A stretch of DNA of 64,000 bases, from assembly GCA_002335605.1 (NCBI GenBank), contig BEDY01000015.1, positions 124,001 to 188,000 on the forward strand. The letters run 5' to 3'. Positions within the stretch are counted from its first letter, which is position 1. Each line of letters opens with the position of its first letter. The notes under the pieces were generated by a model. That model saw only the letters and a program-made list of their open reading frames with translations, ran no database searches and was not told the DNA's origin. The position numbers and the translations under genes were made by a program. The DNA is from Prillingera fragicola (Eukaryota; Basidiomycota; Tremellomycetes; Trichosporonales; Trichosporonaceae). Positions 10,957 through 21,478 of the stretch are shown here, one piece after another.

Positions 10957-13900
10957 ATGCTCGACTCGACCTTTGTCCACACGACCAGTCTTTTTGACTA
11001 TCTCGAGGTGAGTGCTCGCCAAAGCTGCCCGCTCACTCTACAGACGTATCCTTTCCCAGCATTCGCGATCCCCGTCCCATTGGGCACTGCAGCGCTCCCT
11101 TCCCACTCCCCACTCTCACGACACGGTCAGGCTCTCGCTCTCGAGCTCCCTCCAGCTGCCGCAGCTCAGACCTCGGTCACCACCGCCCTGCCTCCCTCCC
11201 ACGCAGCTCCGCTGTCCCCGCCGCTCACCCCAGTGACACCGACTCACCTCCCCTCCCTCCTCTGGTCCAACGCCCACTGGCATCGCGCCTCCCGAGGCCA
11301 GGCCCTTCGCGACTGCCTCACGCCAGACGACGAGCACGCCCTCGTAGCCTGGCTCGACCATGCCATTCAGCGGAAACACCACAACAGCAGCACTACAACC
11401 CAAACACCCACCCGCAGCACCTTTGAGCAGCCCCAGGTCGACCACGTCGACCTCACCGACGACGCTTTCCTGTCCGAGGACAGCCGCGATGTCGGCATTG
11501 CTCGTTCTCCAGCGCTGGATCTCGGCACACGCGAGGGGGTGCGCCAGTGGGTGGCCAACATGAGCGTCCCCGTGGCACCCTACGCGAGCCCTCGCGAGCG
11601 CCGCCGCCCAAACACGCTCACGGTCGACTTTACGTTTCCGCACCACCACCGGCCGCGCAAGGTGGATCTCGTAGCGACGGTTCTGGAGGGCGATGTGTCG
11701 ACGCATTCAGTCGTCGTCGTCTCCGCCGTGCCCGTCCCGCGCAGCCGGCGCCACTCGTCGACAGCCTGCTCCTGCTCCCGGAGACAGCCAAAACGGAAGC
11801 GGTGGTCTCTCAAGGGAGCGACAGCAAGTGACGAAACCTCTCAGACCGAGGGTACCGACAACGGGCCACCCGAGCCTATGCCGCACCCCAAGTCGCCGCG
11901 CACCTCCAAAGCCAGCTTCAACGACTCTGCGAGCCGCCGCCCCTCGGCCGTCGACATGCCCATCTCCCCAAAGGGCGGGACGCGCATGACCCCCGTCCCA
12001 TCGCGGGTCAGCCAATCCTCGGCCTCGGTGTCTGCGCTGCCGCCGCATGTGCACCCGCGGCTTCCTTCTGAGTTCCTCACCGACGCCAACAAGACGACGA
12101 CCACGATCGGCGGAGAGTATACGCCAGGCAGGCCAATCTTCATCGCCGGCGACGGGAGCATCAAGGCTGCGCCGCTCGGCGCCGTGCCCGCTGCCGCCGA
12201 GGACCCCATGAGCGTCACCCACCTGCTGCAGACCCACGATTGGTCCAAGACCCCTCTGGGGCCGCTGAGTACTTGGCCTGAAAGTCTCAAGAGTATCAGT
12301 ACGTCTAGCTCGGGCGAGCCAAGCTGACGCCAGCGTCCATGATGTCCGTGTTTCCGCTCGGAACGGCCGTTTGGTGGGGCAAGGAACTCACCTTCTTGTA
12401 CAACCAGGCCTACTCGCAGTTTATCGCGAATCACCCGCAGCTGTACGGTATCCACGGCGACGAGGGGATGCGGCGTGAGTGGCTGCTGCTGGTGTGCTCT
12501 GACCTTGCAGACCTCAAATCTTCCCTTGGAGCGCTCACCCCGGCCCTGCTCGCCGGCAGCTCAATCTACAAGGACGACGAGTTCTACCTTCGCCGCGACG
12601 ACAGTGGCCAAATGCGCGAAAGCTATCGCTCCCTCCTCTGGGCGCCTATCAAGAACGAAAAGGGCCACTATGGCGGCATCTGGCATGCCACCCGCGACAC
12701 GACCCCTAAAGTCATTGCCGACCGGCGACTCGCGCTCGTTCGCGAGCTGAGCGGGCGGACCTCTGCGTCGCGCACGATTCACGACTTTGAGCGCGGCGTG
12801 CTCGACACTCTGCAGGGAAACCCGAAAGACGCGCCCTTTGCCATGATGTACTTTGCAGAGGAACTCGCCTCGCGTACTTCAGACCCACGCGAGCCGCGCC
12901 TCGTGCGTTTGCGTTTTGCCGGCGGCGTCGGCGTGCCCAACGACCATACCTCGGCGCCAGAGGTCGTCACTGTGCCGCTCCCAGCTGCTGTGCCAGAGTG
13001 CGACCAGCAGACGCCTGGCGTAGCTGGCGACAGCAACCCATTTGAGCGCCGCGGACCCTTGCCGCCCCATACTCAGACGCCCGACTCACCGGCGGCCAGC
13101 TATGCGTCGACGTTTGACTCGATGATCGGATCGCTCGACCCGGGATGGCAGTTTGCTGATGTCCTCAACTCCCGTCAGACCATGGTCGTCAACTGCGAGA
13201 CGCTCGTGCAAGAGTATCCATCCCGACACTGGGATGACCTGCCTTCCCAGGCGGTTGTTGTTCCCATCTCGCTGAATTCCGAGGAGGGCTTGCCGAGCGC
13301 TGTGCTCGTGCTGGGTCTCAGCCCCATGATTCCCTTTGACGCCCAGTACGAGATCTTTGTCGACGACCTTCGGTTCCAGATGGCCTCATACCTCACAGCC
13401 GTGAGGTCGTATGATGCCGACCAACGCCGCTTGGGAGACCTAACGACGCTGGACCGCGCCAAGAGCCTCCTATTCTCAAACGTCAGCCACGAGCTTCTCG
13501 CGCCACTCACCCTCATCTCGGGGCCGCTCGATGATGTGATTGTCGACATGGCCCAGGGGCCGTGGAAGGACAGCCTCGTCATGGCCAAGCGCAATGTCTC
13601 GAGGATTGCGCGGCTCGTGGCCATGTTGGTGGATATCAGCAACCTCGAGGCAGGCCGGTTGATGGGGTCGTTTGCAAAGGTCAACCTGGGGGTGCTCACT
13701 CGTGATGTGGCCGTAAGTACGACTCTCCCACCGGGGGCTGACAATCGCAGGGCATGTTTGCAAAGGCAGCCACCAAGACTTCTGTGACGTACAGCATAGC
13801 CTGCGACGAGCGTCAGCGCAACGTCTATGTCGACAGGGAACGCTGGGAGAAGATTCTCTTCAGCTTGATCGAGAATGCGCTCAAGTACACGACGGCCGGG

Positions 13901-16900
13901 TTCGTCAAGGTCACGCTAGAGTATACGCACAAGCAGGCTGTTCTCACCGTCGCGGACAGTGGGGTTGGAATCTCGAGTGGGTTGGCCTGGTAGAGAGCAG
14001 AGGGCTGACGCCAGACGCCGCCATTGATGAGCTCACGCGCGACTTCCGTCCCGATGGCAATCCGGCCCGCACCTCAACGGGCACTGGGGGATCAGGTATC
14101 TCGCTCACTTTCGCCAAGGTAAGCTACTGGTCTAGGGCATGGCTGACGGCAGAAACTCATCCAGCTGCACCACGGCGAGCTTGAGATTGAAAGCAAGACG
14201 GCTCACGAGAGCGGGGATGGGTCGCACGGCACCGTGTTCCGTGTTCGCATTCCGTGAGTCTCCAGCCTGCCACTTGGCCCTAACAACTACAGGCTCGGCA
14301 GTGCGCACCTCCCGCCCGATGCTCTCGCGACCAGCTCGCACATGGACCCCCCGGACGTGTCCGAGACGACCCAGTTTGGGCGGGAAATGATCGAGGAAGT
14401 CTCTCTCTGGCACACGGAGCGCGAGCGCGACGACGCCGAGTCGTCGTGCGCGACCATCAGCGTGTCGTCTGGTGGCGACACCAAACGCTCGCGCGGCATT
14501 GACACGAGCATGCTCAACTTTGCCAAGAACGACGTGATCATGATTGTCGAAGACATGCCCGAGGCTCAGCGATACGCAAAGTCCATTTTTGAGAGGTACT
14601 GCCAAGTGGTCATTGCCAAGAACGGACACGACGCTCTCGCACAATACGAGCAGCAACCACCGGATCTGATCATTTCGGATCTCATCCTGCCTGGCATGAA
14701 TGGAACCGAGCTGCTCGAGGCCCTAAGGAATGGCACCAGGGAGCAGAGGCTCGTGCCGTTCATCATGCTCGCCGCCGCCGACGACGTGCGATCGAATGTC
14801 ATGTTGACAGCGGATGGTGAGGTTTCGATTTGGTACTTGTGCTAATGGTCCCAGACTACCTGTCCAAACCGTTCAACGCACGTGAACTTGTCGCTCGTGC
14901 CAATATGCAGTGAGTACTCTCGTCGTGCCTGGAGGTTGGTGCTGATTGTCCAGGATGCAGATGGGCAAAGAGCGACGCACCATGGAACATCTCTTTGACG
15001 AACGGACGCAGGAGCTCCGTCTGTTATCTGATCGTATGGCCCTCTCTCCACCCCCTCGCTGACAACAGACTCGCCTGCTGGCATACTCCGCTGCGATGAG
15101 CAAGGCAACCTGATTTACGCCAACCTAGCCTGGCGAAAGATGGCGGGCGTCTCACTCAACAATGCCCCCATTGAGGCGGAGCACATTGATGAAGAGAGCC
15201 GGGACGACGTGATCTCTGATTGGAAGAGGTTTGTCGACTCTGACGAGGCGGTCACTGTCACCGAGTCTAAGTGGCAGAGTGGCAGGGGGAGTGAGTTTGT
15301 GCAAGACGCTGGCTTGGAGATATGTGCTCACGCTGCCGACAGTTTCTTTCAAGATGTCGCGCTTGGACGGGTCAGTCCTTAACGGCAAAGGAGGTTTCAT
15401 TGGCAGTGCTGTGCGTACACTCTTGCTTGATGGGCGATACTGACGCACCAGATCGATATCACCGAGCGCAAGCTCAACGAAGAGCTGCAACGGCTCCGTA
15501 TCGAGGAAGCCGAGAAGCGCCGGGCGGAAGCCGAAGAGGCTAGGTCGCAGCAGGAACTGCTCATCGACATTACCTCGCACGAGATCCGGAACCCCATTAG
15601 CAGCATCTTGCAGATAAGTCTTACGCCGCACCGCACTGTTCCCTGCTGACCGAGCACTGCGCGTCGATGGTTCGCAATAATTTGCTCGCCTTGCAGGAAC
15701 AGCTCCAGCACGCCGTCGAGGAGCTCAAGGAGACCACTGCTGTCGAGACTGCGTCGGCTCCCACGACGCCATTGCAGGTCGTTGGGCCACACACAAGCGC
15801 TGCTGGGGCTTTCCACCCGACGCCCCAACTGCTGCTCTCGCTGGCTGAAGACCTGGATGCCCTCGACAGCATCTACCAGTGCGGTCTGGCGCAGGAACGC
15901 ATCAGCAACGACGTCCTGTCACTGGGCAAGATGCAGCTCGACATGCTGCACATGTTTGACGTCGAGACGTCCATTCCTGCTGTGGCACGTCAGGTCGTGT
16001 CGATTTTCCAGAACGAGGCGAGGATGAACCGCATCACGCTTGATCTGGCTATATCGGATGCCTTCGAGCAGCTCGAGGTGGACTTGGTCATGACGGACCC
16101 TGTGCGGTTGTCCCAGATGTGAGTCACCGCATGGAGCTGTTGACGCTGACGAGCAGTATCACCAACCTGTTGACGAATGCTATTCGGTTCACGTCCAACA
16201 GCCGCGAGCGAAAGATTGAGCTCAAGGTGGACGTATCCCTGCAAGCACCTCAGAAAGGCAACTGCGGCAAGCCAACGCGCGAGGAGACGCCGAACAGCCG
16301 GGAACCGGGCACACCAGTGTACATTTTCATGGCGGTGTCCGACACTGGCCCGGGGCTGACCCAATCCGAGCTCAAGCGCCTCTTCCAGCGCTTCACACAA
16401 GCCTCTCCCGAGACCCACACCGTCTTTGGCGGCAGCGGTCTGGGACTGTTCGTGTGCCGCAAGCTCGCGGAGCGCATGGGCGGCCAAATCGAGGTCACGA
16501 GCGAGTACGGCAAGGGCTCCCAGTTCCGCTTCTTTATCAAGACAACCATGACGGCAGGCGGCAGCGCTCGCAAGTCGTGTGATAAGGCTGGGGGCAAGGC
16601 CAAGCGCGCACACTCGTCCCCGGGCAAGCCGTACACAGGCACTCCTGGCATCCCGCGCCGCCCATCCCTGATGCCGTGCAGCCCCACGCCGACAAATACA
16701 CGCAAGACCCGCATTCTCGTCGTCGAGGACAATCTCATCAACCGCACCGTGCTCCTGCGCCAACTCAAGCACGTCGGTATCGCGGCTGATTCCGCGATCA
16801 ACGGCCTCGAAGCCGTCAACAAGATCAAGACCGCCATGGCCCCCGGCTCTGGCCCGGCTGACCGCTACGACCTCGTGCTGATGGACATCGAGATGCCGGT

Positions 16901-17253
16901 CATGGACGGGTACACTGCTGTCCGCCGGGTCAGATCCGAAGAGGCAGGGGGCGGGCTGAGAAAGTCGATCATTGTCGCTTTGAGTGAGTGCCCGGACGCT
17001 AGCTAGGACCGGCACTGATGAAATCGTAGCTGGAAACGCTCGTCAAGCGCAGATTCGCGAGGGTATGGCAGACTTTGACTCGGCTGTGATCAAGCCGTAC
17101 CGTCTTGTGAGTCCATCGCGGATTGCCGATTTGTGGCTGACCATCCAGGACGACCTGCTCAAGACCATCCACGGCCTGATTGAGGCTCGCGAGGTCGCCG
17201 AGAACGGAGGACGGAGGGATACTTTGGAGGTCCCCTGTCAGGTGAGAGGGTAG
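10957..17253 (+). CDS. Double hybrid sensor histidine kinase (Tco2-like architecture)
   Basis: Phosphorelay sensor, probably cytosolic, passing phosphate to an Ypd1-type carrier and the HOG pathway. Sixteen exons sum to 1901 codons. Order: low-complexity N-terminus (1-400), PAS-like region with WSKTPLGPLSTWP (about 415-560), GAF-like region, first HisKA with H near 810, HATPase with ENALKYT and DSGVGIS, first receiver (MIVEDMPEAQ, ISDLILPGMNG, LSKPF; about 1060-1180), PAS (about 1240-1330), second HisKA with SHEIRNP near 1384, second HATPase (NLLTNAIRFT, GGSGLGLF), second receiver (VVEDNLINR, LMDIEMPVMDG, IKPYRL). Such a double module is known in Cryptococcus Tco2. The first H-box reads SHELLAPLTL instead of the usual RTP, and the first receiver has LAAADD where Ser/Thr is usual. 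The intron at 15614-15654 must be removed although it begins ATAAGT. A 36-nt in-frame intron (11008-11043) may be retained in some transcripts. Confidence 0.93.
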
Positions 17254-17484
17254 AAAGTAAATTTGAACGTTTTTGGGCTGGTTGGGTGTACTGCTAGCTG
17301 TGTAATTTGCATGAGAATGCGTGATGGACGGAAGATGGATAGGAGACATTCCGGGACGGGAAGGTCGTAACTGGTACATTCGAGACTGCCGTTATCACCA
17401 TGCGCTGCGTACGCGATATCCACAACAACCAAGACGATGAACATGACATCATGTACTTTCCGGTAACCGGAAGACCTCGCTCAC

Positions 17485-17492
17485 TTTATAAG
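17485..17492 (+). promoter_or_regulatory. TATA box candidate
   Basis: TTTATAAG lies about 70 nt upstream of the ATG at 17562, a plausible TATA element for the small gene that follows. Confidence 0.4.
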
Positions 17493-17561
17493 ACCCAGCG
17501 CTCCACGCCCTTTTCCAAACTCTATCACCCTCCTTGCGTATCCTTTGCCTAGACTTCGAAA

Positions 17562-18017
17562 ATGGTTCACCACGACCACCACCACGACGAGAACGAGCAC
17601 CTCGCGGTGCGTATCTTGCCGCGCCCCGAGGTTCCAGCTGACGAAAGCACAGTCCGAGACCATTCCCAACTGCGCCAACGAAAAGGCCGTCGCTGATGCG
17701 CTCATGAACGTCCGTGCCGCCCAGGACCCCGCGTGAGTGTCTGACTCTGACGAGGACCGAGTAGGCGATCAAGAGCTGATGCGAAACAGCTATGTGCAGG
17801 GCGTCATCGAGTCGTACGTCGCCAACAAGCAGAAGCAGGGCGAGGACCCTGCCGAGGTTACCCAAAAGCTTGTCTTTATTGCTCAGAAAGTGGGTGCTAG
17901 GATCACTGGCAATGGTAGACTGGAGGAAGAGAGGGGCTGACACGGCAGGACCCCCATTTCAAGAACATTATCGACAAGGTCATTAGCGAGAAGGGACTGC
18001 CCAAGCTCCAGCTTTAG
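17562..18017 (+). CDS. Small conserved-looking protein, 97 aa, unknown
   Basis: Four exons (17562-17606, 17653-17732, 17790-17889, 17949-18017) join in frame. The protein starts with a His/Asp-rich patch (MVHHDHHHDENEH) and continues as a predicted helical domain with NCANEKAVADALMNVR near residues 20-36 and a C-terminal DPHFKNIIDKVISEKG. There is no signal peptide or membrane segment. The His-rich start might bind metal, but this is a guess. I do not recognise the family. Support comes from the consistent splicing, the nearby TATA-like box and the lack of stops across the joined frame. Confidence 0.65.
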
Positions 18018-19106
18018 ATGTGACCAAGAGGACAGACGATGTAGTTGTTGCTCGAGTGTCGGTTACTGATAACAAGAGGAGCGCCATGATCGTCGCATGA
18101 CTGATTGCCCTGGAGACGATCAGGGCAGCGTCCGTGCACTTGGCTCGAGCTGATAGCGTCAGCTATTAAATATGCTTCAGTCAGCTTGCCCACAGCGCTA
18201 CATGCATGCCATGAGTGCCAGATCCTCAGATCCCCAGAGCGGATAGAGCATACACATGCCCAGCAGCCAGAACATGCTAAACAAGGGTGTCTACAAGGCT
18301 GATCGGCAACGGTCTCAGCGCGACATCACCGAGGCCCACCGTGTATGCCCCGACAGCCTCGACACAGGAATAGCCTGGTTGCTGTAACCCTCCTCAAGCC
18401 GAACTGTGGAATCTGAGCAGCGCACTTGCCCAGCTCCATATGGCAATCGCGTACCCCACTCCCAAGCGCGTTAACAAGTTCCCTCCATGTACCTGTTGGT
18501 ACCAAAAAAGCACTGCATGCTTCCCGTACCCACCAGCCATCCGCGAAACCCACCATGCTCATGTGGGTGCCGCTTGCTGCGGACTCTATGCGTTCTTGCC
18601 TCTGACTAGCTTCTGCAGCAGCGTGGTTAGCCGGGCTGCATCGGCGCGTGGGTTAGCGCACAGCCAAGGGGACGCGAGCCGGAAAGCTGTAAGGTTTTCC
18701 TTGCTCAGAGCTGGTCGGTTCACCTTCGCTGGGTTGCGAATGTTCCTCGTGTCGGCCGATGTAGTGGGCAGATGGTGAGCGTGCGCACAGTTCCAAGTGT
18801 TGCTGCATACTGCATAGCTGCCATGCCTCGTGACGTCGCAGGTGCACTTGATGAACAAAAAGCCACACCGAGTTTGCCCACCGCAAGTAGTCTCTAATCA
18901 CCGGAATCAATTTCAATGAATTAGTAATCAACCCGATTAACCCCGATTAGGATTCATTACAAATTTCCTACTCGGAATCCCACGGCCCAGCCTGGCTGCT
19001 CCCCCCTCACAAAAAGTCGCATCGCAGTTGTCGCTCGTCGTCATTTGCTCTTGCCTCCTCACCATACCCCGCATAATCCACCCATTAATAGCAACAGAAA
19101 CGCAGA
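18018..19106. other. Intergenic, MIA40 promoter side
   Basis: About 1.1 kb without a supported gene. The part at 18893-18960 is AT-rich with many ATTA/TAAT cores and contains GATTAGGATT at 18945-18954, about 150 nt before the MIA40 start. The same 10-mer occurs upstream of two other genes in the window. Confidence 0.5.
18945..18954 (+). promoter_or_regulatory. GATTAGGATT element upstream of MIA40
   Basis: Exact 10-mer shared with 41320-41329 (upstream of the zinc-cluster gene) and 63853-63862 (upstream of the DnaJ gene). The TAATCC core on the other strand resembles homeodomain-type sites. Function is not shown by the sequence. Confidence 0.35.
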
Positions 19107-21360
19107 ATGTTCGCCGCACGCACCGCCCTCCGCGCTGCCCCCCGCGTTGCTCGTGTTGCCGCTCCCCGCGCAGCCCGCAGCTACGCCAACCAGGCCGCCA
19201 AGGCCCAGTACAACCCCGCCGCTAAGGAGGAGGAGTCGGGCGGTGCCGCCCTCCTCATGGTCGCTGGTGCCGTTGCGCTCCTCGTTGGTGCTAGCTCGGT
19301 CGTCTCCGAGCTCCGCAGCAAGCACGTCCACAACCCCAACGCTGGTCTCGTAGAGGAGATTGAGGAGGTTGCCGAGGACGTCGCCGAGGTTGTCGAGGAG
19401 AAGGTCGAGGAGGTCAAGGAGGCTGGTGAGTGACTTCGATGGGGTGGAGATGGGCCATTCGCGGCCTTCAGCAGGACCGGTGTGGTGGAAACTGGGAGCT
19501 TGGGGTGCTGCATCGGCCGCTGTTGAGCTTGTTCGTGAAGCGACAGAGATGACGAGTCGTCTCCGGCAGCGAGCGGATCGTGCGCGAGGTCAGCGCTACG
19601 TGCAACGGCTGCGGAAACCTCATTCTGGGAATTGAGCTGCAGTTTCTCAACGTTTCTCTCTGAGCGCCTTCGAATGACGGCCTCGGAAGAGAATGCGCCA
19701 CGGCGTTGGTTACTAAGCGTTGGCCCACGTCTGCGTCTGACCAAGCTGCCGTGTCTCCACGACCTGCGGAGCTTCTGCCAACTCTTGCTGCCCCCATTCA
19801 ATCGCCACTGTTCCCCTGGCCCTCAGCACCGCTGACGCACCAGTCTCTTCCGCCGCCTCGACCATCGCTGAGAAGGCTTCGGACGCCAAGGACGCTCTTA
19901 AGGAGCAGGTCTCGGGCGCAAAGGCCGCCGTCAAGGAGCAGGTTTCGGACGCCAAGGACACGGTCAAGGAGCATGCCTCTGCCGCCAAGGACGAGCTCTC
20001 GTCGCTCGTAGCCCAGGCCGAGGCTGCCCTCGGCATGAAGAAGAGTGAGGAGACTGAGCCCCGTGGATCACCAGCAGGAGGAATGCCCAGTCCAGAGGAG
20101 GCTGCTAGCCAGGGCGCTTTCAACGAGGAGACTGGAGAGATCAACTGGGACTGCCCTGTGAGTACACAATGCACGCTGAAAGAGAAATCTCGCAGCTGAC
20201 GCTGCTCGTAGTGTCTCGGCGGCATGGCAACGGGTCCCTGCGGCGAGGAGTTCAAGGCGGCTTTCTCGTGCTTTGTCTACTCGGAGGCCGAGCCCAAGGG
20301 AATGGACTGCGTGGAGAAGTTCAAGGCCATGCAGGACTGCTTCCGCGAGCACCCCGATGTGTATGGCGAGGGTGAGTGATTTGTTGCGTAAAACCGAACG
20401 TGGGCGCGAAAGCGCTCACGTGCGAGGGGAAGAGGAACTAGGCTTGGCGGGCTACCGCAAGAAAGGGGAGAGGGATGGGGGAGTTTGCCCGCCACTTTGC
20501 GGACATGGGAGGCTTGGTCTGCAGTGCTGCTCCTGCGTCGCACCCCGCTTCTCGCTGTTGTCTGGGCTTGGTTCGGTCGCGGTTGGTCTCGGTCTCGATG
20601 CTGGATTCTGGATTCTCGGTCTCCGCGTTTGCTCCTCGACTGCCACGCGGCATGGACAGTGCAGGCGACTGAGCAGGACTGAATGGTCTGCCTTGCTGCT
20701 GGTCCATGCTCTCTCAAGCAGCGCGACTCCTGCGACGAGAGGGTGCCATTCGACATTGCGTGCGTCCGCTGCGAAAAAGTGAACACTCCTTAAAAAAATA
20801 CAACATCTGGGCCCAACTGTGGCCTTTGTCCTGCCCTTTGTCTTATCATCACCGTGCGTGCATCTACCTTCGGGGCTGGTGAACCCGGCAGAGCGGCGGC
20901 AGCCATGGCTCCGCTGGAGAACCGGTTGGTGCCACACACACCTAGCGGAGTGTTTCCTCCGCTCTTTCCAGTGGAGATCACCTCGCCGTTCCATGATCCC
21001 AAGTGCCTGTTTAGAGCCTCGGACAGTCCACGGAGACCCGCCGCTCCGTCACTACCGACGGCGGCGCTCGTCGGTCCTCAGAATCCACATCTGTGATCCA
21101 CATTGAGCATCTTGGTTCCGCATCATGTTTCCGTTCCGTTTCTCGTGGTCTGGTCCCGGTCTCTTGAGTCCTCCAGCAAGCACGCAGTCCAGCCGGCACG
21201 AACAGCAACCTCCTTCGCCTCGGCCCCAACCATGCGCCTCGCCCAGCACCCAGCACCCAGCAGCAGCAGCCCTCCTCTGACTCTCCCCTCCATGCCCCCT
21301 GCCCCTCCCCTGCGTGCAACCGCTGACGATGCAATAGAGATCGACGACGAGGAGGAGTAA
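19107..21360 (+). CDS. MIA40: Mitochondrial intermembrane space import receptor Mia40
   Basis: Oxidoreductase that traps and oxidises small cysteine-motif proteins in the mitochondrial intermembrane space together with Erv1. Exons 19107-19425, 19844-20157, 20212-20371 and 21338-21360 give 271 codons. An Arg/Ala-rich presequence (residues 1-25) precedes a membrane anchor near 48-68. The catalytic CPC lies at about 210-212, split by the second intron, and both CX9C pairs are intact ([11 protein letters not shown] and [11 protein letters not shown]). Between anchor and catalytic core are repeats of the form ASDAKD/KEQVS, a charged helical linker. The last exon supplies only the acidic tail EIDDEEE after HPDVYGE. 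The first and third introns are 418 and 966 nt, many times the local norm, so the last exon is the least certain part. Confidence 0.93.
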
Positions 21361-21478
21361 ACCCCCACCGACAACACCGTTCATGGACAGGAGGAACAGC
21401 ATGGCTGGCTTAGACTTGAATGCACAGCATTGCATCTAAAACTAGTCGTTACATTTCTCTAAACTGACACCAATCGCA

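Noticed and set aside
11008..11043. Reading through the 36-nt intron of the histidine kinase as coding
   Set aside because: The frame stays open, but GTGAGT at the donor and CTACAG at the acceptor favour splicing; kept as a possible variant only.
19426..19843. C/D-box snoRNA in the first MIA40 intron (GATGACG near 19547)
   Set aside because: No matching D box with terminal stem was found.
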